The notes under the pieces were generated by a model that was given only the letters and a program-made list of their open reading frames with translations, searched no databases and was not told the DNA's origin. From NCBI RefSeq assembly GCF_001921215.1, contig NZ_MSIF01000022.1, positions 62,001 to 126,000 on the forward strand: DNA of 64,000 nt. The letters are read 5' to 3'. A program made the position numbers and the translations under genes. How positions within the stretch are numbered: the first letter of the stretch is position 1; each line of letters starts with the position of its first letter. The DNA is from Actinophytocola xinjiangensis. Its GTDB lineage: Bacteria; Actinomycetota; Actinomycetes; Mycobacteriales; Pseudonocardiaceae. Positions 35,763 through 44,595 of the stretch are shown piece by piece.

Positions 35763-36938
35763 TCAGGCCTCCGCCGGTCGGTCCACCAGCCCGATGATGG
35801 CCGGCGAGACGATCTCGTCGTAGCCGAACAGCTCCTCGGGGTCGTGCTCGGCCAGGTAGGCCGGTGCCCGCCGCTGTCCGTCCTCCTCCCGCCGCGCCCC
35901 GCCGGTGGGCACCCCGCCGAGCGGCCCGGCGGCGGCGCGGTGGGAGGTACCCCACTGGCTGGCGCGGGCGGCGGTCCGCTGCTCATCGCCCCGCCCGGGG
36001 ACCGCCGCGCCGGGCGTGCGGAACCCGCCGGCCCCGCCCGGTCTGCCCGCCGTTTCCGGCCTGCCGACCGGACCGCTGACCGTTCCGGGCCCGCCGATCG
36101 GACTCGTCCCGTCCACGGGCCTGCTCCCACCCGTTCCGCTTGTCCCGTTGGTCGCGCCGGACCTGTCCGCCGCGCCCGTCCAGCCGGCGATCTCGGTCGG
36201 CCGCGACTCCTCCCCACCCGGATCCGCCGCGCCGGGAATCACCGGGTCAGGACCCACGCCCGGACGCGCCGTGCCCGCCGCCTCGCCGCCCTCCGCCGTC
36301 GCCTCCGCCGTCGCCTCCGCCGTCGCCTCCGTCTCGCCGCCCGCCTCGCCGCCCGTGTCACCGCCGGCCCGGAGCGACCCCGTGCCACGCGGTCCGCCCT
36401 CCACCGACGACCCGCCCGCACCGACCTGGACGTCGACCGTCGCCAACGTCCCGTAGGACCGGGGGAGGTGCACGGTGTTGTGGTCGCTGGCCCCGGTGTA
36501 CCCGACCATCACGTCGACGTTGTTCCGCGCCGCCGTGAGATGCGCGGTGACCTCCCGCAGGAACGTCCGCGCCGTGTCCGGCGAGTCCAGCACCCACGGC
36601 CGCACCTCGGTCGGCGCCGGCGGTACCGGCACCACCCGGTTCCGCGCCTCGACGAACGACTCCGCCTGCCGCGACACCAGATCCTCCGCGGTCGCCAACT
36701 CACCCGCCGCGAACTCGTACTCGGCGATCACCGGCCGGGTGGCCCGCTGGGCGGCCTCGGCGGCGTCACCCTGCCACGCCGACTCCAACTCCCGCGCCAA
36801 CACGTGCGTCCGGGACGCCAGGTCCCGATAGCCCTCCGCCACCGTGCGCACTATGTCGGCGCTGACATTCAACCCGTCCGGGCCAGGCCCTTTCTGGAAA
36901 TTCTCGTAGATCTCCTGGCCGGTGTACTGGATCGTCAC
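35763..36938 (-). CDS. WXG/PPE-like ESX substrate with disordered linker
   Basis: 391 residues from GTG 36938 (GGGGG upstream). Residues 1-160 are helical with SAWQGDAAEAAQ, a WxG-type turn between two helices, as in WXG100/PPE substrates. About 175-340 is a low-complexity Gly/Thr/Pro-rich linker with an ATAE repeat. The C-terminal 35 residues carry a conserved-looking segment (YLAEHDPEELFGYDEIV). Its start overlaps the stop of the lipoprotein gene by 4 bases. The adjacent EspG supports secretion by an ESX machine encoded elsewhere. Confidence 0.82.
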   Translation of the reverse strand: MTIQYTGQEIYENFQKGPGPDGLNVSADIVRTVAEGYRDLASRTHVLARELESAWQGDAAEAAQRATRPVIAEYEFAAGELATAEDLVSRQAESFVEARNRVVPVPPAPTEVRPWVLDSPDTARTFLREVTAHLTAARNNVDVMVGYTGASDHNTVHLPRSYGTLATVDVQVGAGGSSVEGGPRGTGSLRAGGDTGGEAGGETEATAEATAEATAEGGEAAGTARPGVGPDPVIPGAADPGGEESRPTEIAGWTGAADRSGATNGTSGTGGSRPVDGTSPIGGPGTVSGPVGRPETAGRPGGAGGFRTPGAAVPGRGDEQRTAARASQWGTSHRAAAGPLGGVPTGGARREEDGQRRAPAYLAEHDPEELFGYDEIVSPAIIGLVDRPAEA

Positions 36939-37540
36939 GAGGCCCCCTTCCGCAATGTCGTGACAACGGCTTCGGCGACATTTTTCGCTCTGGCGCAGGA
37001 CCGTGTCGCATCCGTGTCGCCGTACTCCGAAGTCCGAAAGAACAGCGTGTTCGAAATCCCCACCGAGATGTTGCAAATGCCGTCGGCGCGCTGGTCGGCA
37101 TAGCTGTGGAAGACGGCGGGGTAGTCCCCGACCGTGGTCTCCTCGAAGTACGCCTGCTCGTCGCGCAACGCGTACAGCGTCGCGAGTCCGACCTGGTCGC
37201 GGACGACGAAGCCGACACCGATCGTGCTGTTCTCCTCCGGTGAGGTCTGCCAGAAGCACTGCGGCCCGACCGTGTCGGCGAGCGTGCTCCCGGTGTCGGC
37301 CTGGCCGGGGCCGACGACCCCGAAGCCGGCCAGCTGCTCGCGGCCGAGCACCGCACAGGGGTCGTTGAGGTAGCGGGCCGCGTCCAGCGGCTCGTCCACC
37401 CGTGGCGCGTCGTGGGAGTCCGGTGCGGTCGAACCCGGTACCAGGGTGTCGCCTGGCAGGGGTTCCCCGGCGCTGGTGGACGTGCACCCGACCACCAGCG
37501 CGGCGACGACGAGCACGTTCGCGACCGTCGCCCGGCGCAT
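36935..37540 (-). CDS. DUF3558-family lipoprotein
   Basis: 201 residues. The signal sequence ends in a lipobox (VVALVVGC, lipidated Cys near residue 19). The DUF3558 domain follows, with DPCAVLGREQLAGFG, QCFWQTSPE and the C-terminal DICNISVG-like and TRSCARAKNVAEAVV segments carrying paired Cys. DUF3558 lipoproteins are frequent next to EspG and WXG genes in Pseudonocardiales. It overlaps both neighbours by a few bases, so all four ESX-linked genes are probably co-translated. Confidence 0.9.
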   Translation of the reverse strand: MRRATVANVLVVAALVVGCTSTSAGEPLPGDTLVPGSTAPDSHDAPRVDEPLDAARYLNDPCAVLGREQLAGFGVVGPGQADTGSTLADTVGPQCFWQTSPEENSTIGVGFVVRDQVGLATLYALRDEQAYFEETTVGDYPAVFHSYADQRADGICNISVGISNTLFFRTSEYGDTDATRSCARAKNVAEAVVTTLRKGAS

Positions 37541-37884
37541 CAGCGACCCGTGAGCCGGATGGTGTTGCCCGCCTCGGTCTCGTCGTAGGTGGCGCGCGCG
37601 GCGCTCAGCCGCTCGACCTGCGCCGTCGCATGGTCGAGCAGCGTCCTGTTGTGCATCGCCGCGATGCCCATCGAGTCCACGAAGGTCCGCGCCTGAAGGG
37701 AGCTGGGGCGGTCGGCCGCCGGCGCGTTCGCCACCAGCGCCACCTGCTCCAGGTTCGACCCGTGGGTCCTGATCTCGGCCTGAATGTCGTTCCAGCGGGC
37801 GATGATCGTGTCCAGGTGGGCAAGATCGGCGAAGAAGTAATCACTGGGTGTTTGCTGATCAGAATTTCCGGACGGGCTCGTCAC
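37540..37884 (-). CDS. Small helical protein of the ESX accessory operon
   Basis: 114 residues, mostly helical. The context and the FADLAHLDTIIARWNDIQAE segment resemble WXG-type helical-hairpin proteins, but there is no clear WxG. No signal peptide or membrane helix is present. It is the first gene of the DUF3558/WXG/EspG set and its stop shares one base with the next start. It may be a second ESX substrate or partner; that is an inference from context. Confidence 0.72.
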   Translation of the reverse strand: MTSPSGNSDQQTPSDYFFADLAHLDTIIARWNDIQAEIRTHGSNLEQVALVANAPAADRPSSLQARTFVDSMGIAAMHNRTLLDHATAQVERLSAARATYDETEAGNTIRLTGR

Positions 37885-37981
37885 GGCGTCCCTCCCCAGG
37901 GTGTTTCCGACGATGCGGACAATACTGGGGATCGGGAATTGGCGTAACCAGAGTTCGTGGAATTAGCTCGAACTGACCACT

Positions 37982-38944
37982 TTACTGACCCGTTGATGCG
38001 GAGTGGACACGATCTCGTTTCATCCGCACCAGCCCGTACCGTAATGCCAGCAGCATGTCCGCCACCGTGTGCGCCACCCGCAACACCAGGCTCACGGTCG
38101 TCGCGGCGGCGACACCGAGCAGGGGGGTCAGCGCCAGGATCAGCACGGCCTCGCGCGCCCCGACACCGGCGGGCGCGATGAACACCACCAGCCCGACGAT
38201 CCAGCCGAGCGCGAACGCCCCCGTGCACACCAGCGCCAGCGTCACCACCGAGTCGGTGAACGGGTCGGCCAGCAGGTAGCCGCCGACGCCGTAGCCGATC
38301 CACGCCGGGAACATCCACGCCAGCGGCGCCACCAGGTCCGGCCAGCGCAGCACCGGCGGCTCGATGCCCGAGCGGCCGGCGAGCTTGCGGGCCAGCAGGT
38401 TGATCACCTTGGGGTGCAGCAGCACCAGCGCCAGCGGCAGACACACCCACGCCCAGCCGAACCGGCCGACCAGGTCCGGTTGGCTGATCAGCAGCAGCCC
38501 GCCGACCAGCACCGAGGTCACCGCGTGCACCACCAGGAACACCGATCCGGCCAGCAGCGCCATCCCGCCGGGCACGCCGTGCTCGCGGGCGAAACGCACC
38601 TGCGCGAGGAACGGCCAGATCGACCCCGGCAGGTACTTGCCGACCTGGGCGGGGAAAAAGATCTGCCGGGCCGCGCCGGAGGTGACCCGGGAGCCCAGCG
38701 CGGCGAGGCAGTGTTTCCACACCTCGGCGGTCGCCAGCAGGCCGAGCACGATCGCGGCCAGCGCCAGCGGCAGCCGCCACCAGTCGATCGCGCCGAGGGA
38801 GTCGACGACGTCGGGCAGCTGGTCGCGCAGTGCCCAGCCGGCGAGGCCGACGGCCACCACCACGAACACGATCGCCAGCAGGTCCGCCCGCCGGCTCGGT
38901 TTCGGTGGTGGGGGGAGTTCGTCGGCTCCCGCCTGGTCAGTCAC
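37982..38944 (-). CDS. Flippase-like (LPG synthase TM region, UPF0104) membrane protein
   Basis: 320 residues from GTG 38944. Eight or so membrane helices with FFPAQVGKYLPGSIWPF near residue 97 and FIAPAGVGAREAVLIL near 245, the signatures of the lysylphosphatidylglycerol-synthase TM/UPF0104 family often linked to lipid or polyprenyl-sugar translocation. It overlaps the methyltransferase stop by 8 bases and ends a four-gene operon with a GT2 and a polytopic membrane protein. Its role may be to move lipid-linked sugar across the membrane (inference). Confidence 0.85.
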   Translation of the reverse strand: MTDQAGADELPPPPKPSRRADLLAIVFVVVAVGLAGWALRDQLPDVVDSLGAIDWWRLPLALAAIVLGLLATAEVWKHCLAALGSRVTSGAARQIFFPAQVGKYLPGSIWPFLAQVRFAREHGVPGGMALLAGSVFLVVHAVTSVLVGGLLLISQPDLVGRFGWAWVCLPLALVLLHPKVINLLARKLAGRSGIEPPVLRWPDLVAPLAWMFPAWIGYGVGGYLLADPFTDSVVTLALVCTGAFALGWIVGLVVFIAPAGVGAREAVLILALTPLLGVAAATTVSLVLRVAHTVADMLLALRYGLVRMKRDRVHSASTGQ

Positions 38945-39641
38945 GCCAGATCAGCCCGGTGGTGGTGGGGTAGGGCAGGGTCGGCGTGCCGCCCTTGAGC
39001 AGCTCGATGCGCAGGCCGGGCAGCGCCGAGATGACGTCCCAGTACCGCTTGCGCTTGATGTTGTCGAACACCACCACACCGTCGTCGGCCAGGTGGTCCA
39101 TCGCCCGGCGGAACGCGTCGACGCGGGCCCGGCCGTCGACCACGATCAGGTCGAACGGGCCGCCGACCTGGTCGATGGTGGACACGTAGTCGGCGAAGTC
39201 GAGGTCGGTGTGCCCGACGCGGCCCGAGCGCACGACGGTGTCCTCGGTGGCGGCGGTCGGCGCGACGGCGTGCAGTTCCACCCCGGGGGTGTCGCCGAGC
39301 ATCTCGCGGACGAACTCGACCCACTCGGTGTCGTGTTCGACGCTGTCGACCTTGCCGGCGCGCTTGGCCAGCCACACGGTGCTGGCGCCGGCGCCGTACT
39401 CGAAGATCCGCGCGCCGGGCCGGTCGGCGAGGAACGCCTCGACGCGGCGCATGGCCGGGTAGCTCCACCACGCGAGGTCCATCTTGGCCATGTCACCGGC
39501 GTCGAAGATGGAGAACAGCGTGCGCAGGTGGCGGACCTTCGGCGAGTCGCTGCGCTCCAGGCGCTCCAGCAGACCGGCCTTGTCCGCGGCCTTGCGGACG
39601 GTCTTCACCCCGGTGACGTACGCGCCCCGGATGCCACTCAT
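38937..39641 (-). CDS. Class I SAM-dependent methyltransferase
   Basis: 234 residues from ATG 39641. A Rossmann SAM-binding motif is seen in ARIFEYGAGASTVWLA (motif I) with the acidic VDSVEHDTEWV (motif II) and LIVVDGRARVDAFR. The C-terminal VVFDNIKRKRYW is typical of the class_I set that includes macrocin-type sugar methyltransferases. It probably methylates a sugar of the same surface polymer. It is coupled to the GT2 gene (4-base overlap) and to the flippase-like gene (8-base overlap). Confidence 0.85.
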   Translation of the reverse strand: MSGIRGAYVTGVKTVRKAADKAGLLERLERSDSPKVRHLRTLFSIFDAGDMAKMDLAWWSYPAMRRVEAFLADRPGARIFEYGAGASTVWLAKRAGKVDSVEHDTEWVEFVREMLGDTPGVELHAVAPTAATEDTVVRSGRVGHTDLDFADYVSTIDQVGGPFDLIVVDGRARVDAFRRAMDHLADDGVVVFDNIKRKRYWDVISALPGLRIELLKGGTPTLPYPTTTGLIWRD

Positions 39642-40654
39642 TTCGCCCCCAGCGAGGTCTTCTCGGTCGGTTCCGTCAGGTCGGCCGGCTCCAGCGTTCT
39701 GGTCCGGTCGGCGATCAGGTCGGTCGCCTCGCGGCGGTTGGCCGTTCGGTGCAGCACGATCTCGGCGATCAGCCCGATGGAGATCATCTGGACGCCCAGG
39801 ATGACCAGCAGGATGCCCAGCATCAGCAGCGGCCGGTCGCCGATGGCCTCGCCGCCGAAGATCTTCACGATCGTCAGGTAGGCCAGCACGAGGAAGCCGA
39901 GCATGCCCGAGGCCAGGCCCAGGCCGCCGAACAGGTGCGCGGGGCGGCGGCCGTACTTGGTGATCGTCATGACCGTGAGCAGGTCGATCGCGCCGCGCAC
40001 GTAGCGTTCGAAGCCGTACTTGGACTTGCCGTGCTCGCGCGGGCGGTGGTGGACGGCCAGCTCGTGGACCTTGTACCCGGTCTGGTGGGCCAGCGCCGGG
40101 ATGTAGCGGTGCAGCTCGCCGTAGAGCGGGACCCGGCGGTAGACCTCGGTGCGCGCGGCCTTGAGCCCGCAGTTGTGGTCGTTGAGCTTCAGACCGGTGA
40201 TCACGCCGGTCATCATGTTGAAGAACTTGGACGGCAGACGTTTGCCGAGCGGGTCCTTGCGGTCGGCCTTGTGCCCGCTGACCAGGTCGGCGCCGTCGTC
40301 GAGTTCGGCGAGCAGGCGCGGCACCTCGGCCGGGTCGTCCTGCAGGTCGGCGTCCATGGTGACGATCCGGTCGCCGCGCGCCTCGTCGACGGCGGCGGCC
40401 AGCGCCGCGGCCTTGCCGAAGTTGCGCCGCAGCCGCAGCGCGCGCACCCGGCTGTTGGCCTGCGCCAGCTCGCACATGACGTCCCAGCTGCGGTCGACGC
40501 TGCCGTCGTCGACGAAGATCACTTCGTACTCGACCTCGGGCATCGTGGCGAACGCGGTGCCGATCTCGTCGATCAGCGTGGCCAGCGTCGCCTCTTCGTC
40601 CTTCACCGGGATCAGGACGCTGACCCCCACGGTGGGTACCTGTTCGATAGTCAC
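39638..40654 (-). CDS. GT2 glycosyltransferase (polyprenyl-phosphate type)
   Basis: 338 residues from GTG 40654. The GT-A domain (1-240) shows SVLIPVKDEEATLATLI, EVIFVDDGSVDRSW, the conserved RRNFGKAAAL and DADLQDDPAE, the pattern of DPM1/GtrB-like polyprenyl-phosphate glycosyltransferases. Two C-terminal membrane helices (about 250-310) complete the DPM/GtrB-type layout. Such enzymes charge undecaprenyl phosphate with a sugar for transfer outside. It overlaps the polytopic membrane gene upstream by 4 bases, which is the likely transferase using the lipid-linked sugar. Confidence 0.9.
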   Translation of the reverse strand: MTIEQVPTVGVSVLIPVKDEEATLATLIDEIGTAFATMPEVEYEVIFVDDGSVDRSWDVMCELAQANSRVRALRLRRNFGKAAALAAAVDEARGDRIVTMDADLQDDPAEVPRLLAELDDGADLVSGHKADRKDPLGKRLPSKFFNMMTGVITGLKLNDHNCGLKAARTEVYRRVPLYGELHRYIPALAHQTGYKVHELAVHHRPREHGKSKYGFERYVRGAIDLLTVMTITKYGRRPAHLFGGLGLASGMLGFLVLAYLTIVKIFGGEAIGDRPLLMLGILLVILGVQMISIGLIAEIVLHRTANRREATDLIADRTRTLEPADLTEPTEKTSLGAK

Positions 40655-42390
40655 TGTTCGTCTCCGGTTTCGCTGACCGTCGGCGGGAGCCAGCGCATGT
40701 CGCCGCTCTCGTAGATGATCACGATTCGTGTGTCGTCGGTGACCGGGCCGAGCACCTTGAAGCCTACGTCCGGCGGCAGACCCCAGTACCTGTTGGTGAC
40801 GTCGGCGCGTGGCAGCTGGCTGACGCCGCCGCCGACGACCTTGTCGTCGCCGTCCACGACGACCGTGCACAGTACGTGGTCGGCGTTGCGGTTGGTGCCG
40901 CCGGTGGCCCAGCCGGTGATCAGGTCGGCCTCGCCCCGGTCGTCGACCGAGTTGAGCATGCCGACGCGTTCGGTCGGGCTGCGCGTTCCGGGTTGGGGCA
41001 GTTCGGTGGCCTGCGACAGGTCGATCGTGGAGCCGAGTTCCGGGCCGCCGCAGCCGAGGGAGAACGAGTCGTTGAACGGGTAGTGCTCCAGGACCCGCAG
41101 GTCGGGTTCGAGTTCGTGTTCCTTGGGCAGGACCGGGCCAAGCGCGTCGCCGTAGCCGGCGCGGATGGCGACGGCCTCCAGCGGGTGTTCCTTGATCGCG
41201 TTGCGCAGGTCGGCGGCGGTCGGCAGGCCGAGGGTGAACCCGACGACGCCGATCCCGATGACGGTGACGGCGATCTTCTGCCCGTTGCGCCGCACCCCCT
41301 TGTAGAGGACCGCGGCCAGCAGCACGAGCAGCGGGATGGCGACCATCACCGCGAGCGAGGAGTACCGGCTGGTCAGGCCGAAGTCGGCGCCGAAGTCGAT
41401 GCGCGCGGTGGCGATCATGCCGCAGGCGAGGATGCCGTAGGTGCCCAGCGCCCACCAGAACCGCAGCGCCCGGTCCTGGGCGGCCTTGTTGCTCATCAGC
41501 ACGACGTAGAGGACCAGCGTCAGCGCCCCGGCGACGACGGCGAAACCGGCGTTGTCGGCGGTCCACATCTTGCCGACGACGGTGAGGAAGGTGAACAGCA
41601 GCGAGCCGAGGTCGTTGGCCGGCTGCCCGCCGATCCAGGTGTTGGGCTTGAGGATGTACCAGATGCCGACGACCACGACCCCGATGCCCAGCGGGGCGAT
41701 CCGGTAGGCCCAGCGTTCCTTGCGCAGCACCGCCAGCACGGCCAGCGCCGGCCACAGCGCGAACGCGGTGCCGTAGCTGGCGGTGGCCAGCAGCCCGGCA
41801 CCCCACGCCGCCCACCACTTGCCCCGGCTGGCGAGGATCAGCGAGATGACGACGATGAGGTTGGCGGTCAGCCACGCGGAGCCGCTCATCGAGCGCACGA
41901 ACATGTGCATGCCCTGCAGGCTGAAGATCAGCGCGGACGCGCCGACGACGAGCCCGGCCCGCACCAGCGGCGGCAGCGACCGGGGCAGCACCGACCGCAG
42001 CAGCGCGACGGTGGCGGCGGCGATGACGATGACCAGGTACCCGAGGACCCGGTTGTCGCCGTCGGCGAGCTTGGCGTCGAGCCAGTAGAGCAGCGACGGG
42101 ATCATCAGCGGGTGCTCGTTCTGCGGGGTGAAGATGCCCCCGAGCTTGAACGAGCCGTCCGGGTTGGTGATCCGGATGAGGACGTACCAGTAGTCGAGCC
42201 ACTGGAGCTTGCCCGCCCGGGAGACCTCGACGACCATCGCGAGCGCCGGAACCAGGGCGAGCAACTCGACCAGGCGGGCGACTCTGGTGTCGGTCAGCCG
42301 GGCGCGCCACCCGGGCGCGGTCGAGGGCTGTTCGGCCTCCTCGTCACCGCGCGGCTCGTCCGCGTCCTTCCTCAACACCGTGCTGGTCAC
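40651..42390 (-). CDS. Polytopic membrane protein, GT-C-like
   Basis: 579 residues with about ten membrane helices (50-400) and a C-terminal extracytoplasmic domain (about 430-570). An early extracytoplasmic loop carries LDYWYVLIRITN and the FTPQNEHPLMIPSLLYW segment, resembling the acidic/aromatic first loop of GT-C mannosyltransferases, though a canonical catalytic Asp pair is not certain. It is the first gene of the GT2/methyltransferase/flippase-like operon, so transfer of a lipid-linked sugar is a reasonable inference. Confidence 0.72.
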   Translation of the reverse strand: MTSTVLRKDADEPRGDEEAEQPSTAPGWRARLTDTRVARLVELLALVPALAMVVEVSRAGKLQWLDYWYVLIRITNPDGSFKLGGIFTPQNEHPLMIPSLLYWLDAKLADGDNRVLGYLVIVIAAATVALLRSVLPRSLPPLVRAGLVVGASALIFSLQGMHMFVRSMSGSAWLTANLIVVISLILASRGKWWAAWGAGLLATASYGTAFALWPALAVLAVLRKERWAYRIAPLGIGVVVVGIWYILKPNTWIGGQPANDLGSLLFTFLTVVGKMWTADNAGFAVVAGALTLVLYVVLMSNKAAQDRALRFWWALGTYGILACGMIATARIDFGADFGLTSRYSSLAVMVAIPLLVLLAAVLYKGVRRNGQKIAVTVIGIGVVGFTLGLPTAADLRNAIKEHPLEAVAIRAGYGDALGPVLPKEHELEPDLRVLEHYPFNDSFSLGCGGPELGSTIDLSQATELPQPGTRSPTERVGMLNSVDDRGEADLITGWATGGTNRNADHVLCTVVVDGDDKVVGGGVSQLPRADVTNRYWGLPPDVGFKVLGPVTDDTRIVIIYESGDMRWLPPTVSETGDEQ

Positions 42391-42480
42391 GACAGGTTTC
42401 CCTCCGCGCGTTTCGTCTGGTCCCGCCGAACGGCGACGGTCAATACCATTCCAAAGCCGTTTTGGCGACAGACGCGCGGC

Positions 42481-42783
42481 CTACTTGTCCGGTTCGTTCT
42501 CTGTGTTCAACGCGTCCGCGACCGGCCGTCCGACCAGCGTCGTCTCGTCCCGGGTGCCGACGATCTGGGTCATCTCGCCCGAGGGTGCCTCCCAGGCCGC
42601 CGAGCGCGGGATGTGCACCGTTTCCCGCTGGGTGTCGCGCTGCCTGGTCGGCTGGGTCGTGTCCGCCGCCTCCCGGTCGGCCTCGGCGAGTAACGCCTCG
42701 CTACGCGCACGGTAGTCGTCGGTGCTGATCTGTCCGGACGTGAGCTGTTCGCCCAGCTCACGGAAGCGCTCCTGCCACCCCAT
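42481..42783 (-). CDS. Small protein with SHOCT-like N-terminus
   Basis: 100 residues. The N-terminal [19 protein letters not shown] hairpin is the same module that opens the proteins at 31235-32419 and 32514-33644 (WQD/WQE, LxxxLxxG, Y-R). The rest is Thr/Arg-rich and lacks a membrane helix. The shared N-terminus suggests a common partner or oligomerisation unit. It lies about 90 bases upstream of the 42390 start and is divergent from msrA. Confidence 0.75.
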   Translation of the reverse strand: MGWQERFRELGEQLTSGQISTDDYRARSEALLAEADREAADTTQPTRQRDTQRETVHIPRSAAWEAPSGEMTQIVGTRDETTLVGRPVADALNTENEPDK

Positions 42784-42856
42784 GGGAAGTTGTTACCACG
42801 CGCCGGCGTTGTTCTCGGAGCGTGGACCGGTCACGAGGTCTCCGTAGAGTGGAGGT

Positions 42857-43531
42857 ATGGCGTTGTTCGGGTTTGACAAGTCTTCGATGGTCGACCGGTC
42901 CCGGTCGCTTCCCGGTCGGGAGGACCGGATGCCGGTTCCCGCCGCGCACGCGGTGTTCACGGACCGTCCGATCGCCCCACCGTTCCCCGAGGGTCTGGAG
43001 ACCGCGGTCTTCGGCCTGGGCTGTTTCTGGGGCGCCGAGCGCCTGTTCTGGCAGACCCCCGGCGTGTACACGACGGCGGTCGGCTACGCCGGCGGCCACA
43101 CCCCCAACCCGACCTACGAGGAGGTGTGCTCGGGTCGGACCGCGCACACCGAGGTCGTCCTGGTCGTGTTCGACCCGGCCCGGATCACCTACGACGGCGT
43201 GCTGAAGGTCTTCTGGGAGGGCCACGACCCGACCCAGGGCATGCGCCAGGGCAACGACCTGGGCACCCAGTACCGCTCGGCGGCGTACTACACGTCCGAG
43301 GAGCAGCGCGCCGCGATCGAGGCCTCCCGCACGGCCTACCAGCAGGCCCTCACCCGCGACGGCCACGGCGAGATCACCACCGAGATCGCCCAGTTGCGCG
43401 ACTTCTACTACGCCGAGGACTACCACCAGCAGTACCTGAGTGACGCCAAGAACCCGAACGGCTACTGCGGCCTTGGTGGGACCGGGGTCTCGTGCCCCGT
43501 GGGGTTGAGCACCACATCCGCGGACGATTGA
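42857..43531 (+). CDS. msrA: Peptide methionine-S-sulfoxide reductase MsrA
   Basis: 224 residues. [11 protein letters not shown] carries the catalytic Cys (about residue 56) and the family segments [22 protein letters not shown] and [21 protein letters not shown] follow. The C-terminus has [18 protein letters not shown], with a recycling Cys, and GVSCPVG. It repairs oxidised methionine. The N-terminal 25 residues are an extension common in actinobacterial MsrA. Downstream lie a toxin-antitoxin module and a degenerate second copy of this gene's last 33 codons. Confidence 0.95.
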   Translation: MALFGFDKSSMVDRSRSLPGREDRMPVPAAHAVFTDRPIAPPFPEGLETAVFGLGCFWGAERLFWQTPGVYTTAVGYAGGHTPNPTYEEVCSGRTAHTEVVLVVFDPARITYDGVLKVFWEGHDPTQGMRQGNDLGTQYRSAAYYTSEEQRAAIEASRTAYQQALTRDGHGEITTEIAQLRDFYYAEDYHQQYLSDAKNPNGYCGLGGTGVSCPVGLSTTSADD

Positions 43532-43535
43532 CCAA

Positions 43536-43556
43536 TCTGTATAGGTTTCTGTACAG
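43536..43556 (+). promoter_or_regulatory. Direct-repeat operator candidate before toxin-antitoxin module 1
   Basis: TCTGTATAG (43536-43544) and TCTGTACAG (43548-43556) are near-identical 9-base repeats three bases apart, just upstream of the antitoxin GAGGA Shine-Dalgarno. Their position fits autoregulation by the antitoxin. TGTACA recurs before module 2. Confidence 0.45.
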
Positions 43557-43563
43557 TTGAGGA

Positions 43564-43872
43564 ATGGTCGTTTTGAAGGACGCCCACGAGCTCAGTGTCA
43601 CGGATGCGACGAAGCGTGGTGTCGCGGGGCTTGTCGCTGATGCGGAGAGTGGCGCTGACCTTGTGGTGACCCGGCGTCAGCAACCGGTGGCGGCAGTCAT
43701 CGGGGTTCGTCGGCTCACAGAGCTTGAGGAGGCCGCTGCCGACCTACGGGACTTGGCGCTGGTGCTCTCGCGAGCGGTGACCGATACCGGGCGGCGCACG
43801 TCGCTGGACGAGGTCATCGCTGCCTTCGGGCATACTCGTGAGTCGCTCGCCGCGATCGAGGACGACGAATAG
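43564..43872 (+). CDS. Phd/YefM-type antitoxin
   Basis: 102 residues. [40 protein letters not shown] follows the Phd/YefM pattern in which an N-terminal dimeric fold represses the operon and the C-terminal tail neutralises the toxin. GAGGA precedes the ATG. The toxin gene starts 4 bases after its stop. The region has visibly lower GC than neighbouring genes, consistent with acquisition. Confidence 0.88.
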   Translation: MVVLKDAHELSVTDATKRGVAGLVADAESGADLVVTRRQQPVAAVIGVRRLTELEEAAADLRDLALVLSRAVTDTGRRTSLDEVIAAFGHTRESLAAIEDDE

Positions 43873-43876
43873 GTAG

Positions 43877-44395
43877 ATGACCGAGGTTGTCTTCACCGAC
43901 GCGGCCATCGACGACCTGCGTCGCCTGGGGCGCGCTGTCGTACCCAAAGTCCTCAAGAAGGTTCTGATCCTGCTCGACGACCCGGAAGCGGGTCATCCGC
44001 TTGGCGGGCAACTCACGGGCTTTCGAAAGTTGGTTGTCGGGCGAAACCACTGGCGAATCGTCTACCGAATCACGGAAGCCGGGGCGGTTGAGGTTTGCGA
44101 GGTCTGGTGTGTCGGTGCCAGGTCTGACTCAGAGGTGTACGCGGAGGCGTCGACGAGAGTTGCGGATGCGGTCGGGCGAAACCCCGAGGTGCAACGGCTC
44201 GCGACGGTGATCGAGCAGCTCGGACGGTTGGCCGGCGATGTCGTCGTCGAAGAGGTTCCGCGTGGAGACCCGGTTCCTGACTGGCTCGCTCGGCGCCTCA
44301 CCCATACGGCTGGTGTTTCGCCTGAGAAGGTTGCCTCGCTCGATCTCGAACAAGCTGTTGACCTTTGGACTGCTTTCACCAGTGGGCGCCTGTGA
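43877..44395 (+). CDS. RelE/ParE-family toxin with C-terminal extension
   Basis: 172 residues. Residues 1-90 match the RelE/ParE fold ([60 protein letters not shown]), with basic residues at the usual catalytic positions. A helical extension of about 80 residues has no match that I recognise. Typical RelE toxins have about 90 residues, so this one is almost twice as long. It probably cleaves mRNA at the ribosome or inhibits gyrase. It is coupled to the preceding antitoxin. Confidence 0.85.
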   Translation: MTEVVFTDAAIDDLRRLGRAVVPKVLKKVLILLDDPEAGHPLGGQLTGFRKLVVGRNHWRIVYRITEAGAVEVCEVWCVGARSDSEVYAEASTRVADAVGRNPEVQRLATVIEQLGRLAGDVVVEEVPRGDPVPDWLARRLTHTAGVSPEKVASLDLEQAVDLWTAFTSGRL

Positions 44396-44442
44396 TGCGC
44401 TCCAGTCAACCGGGCCTTCTGTGTGATCGGCTCAACCGCTGC

Positions 44443-44544
44443 CACCAGCAGTACCTGACTGACGCCAGGAACCCGAACGGCTACCGCGGGTTGGGTGGCA
44501 CCGGCGTGAGCTGCCCCATCGGCCTGGCCACCAAGGAGTCCTGA
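44443..44544 (+). pseudogene. Decayed copy of the msrA 3' end
   Basis: Codes in frame for [19 protein letters not shown] and a further 13 residues to a stop. It matches the last 33 codons of msrA at 43433-43531 almost throughout, with divergent last residues. The Cys of NGYCG in the intact gene is Arg here. There is no start codon or upstream homology, so it is a fragment. It lies directly between toxin-antitoxin modules 1 and 2. Confidence 0.85.
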
Positions 44545-44580
44545 GCCGGGCGTCGCTGGTGGCGCGACCTTCTCCACGTT

Positions 44581-44588
44581 TTGTACAA
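44581..44588 (+). promoter_or_regulatory. TTGTACAA palindrome before toxin-antitoxin module 2
   Basis: An 8-base perfect palindrome eight bases before the antitoxin ATG. TGTACA is shared with the direct repeats before module 1. An operator role is inferred only from position and recurrence. Confidence 0.35.
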
Positions 44589-44595
44589 TTTGGGT

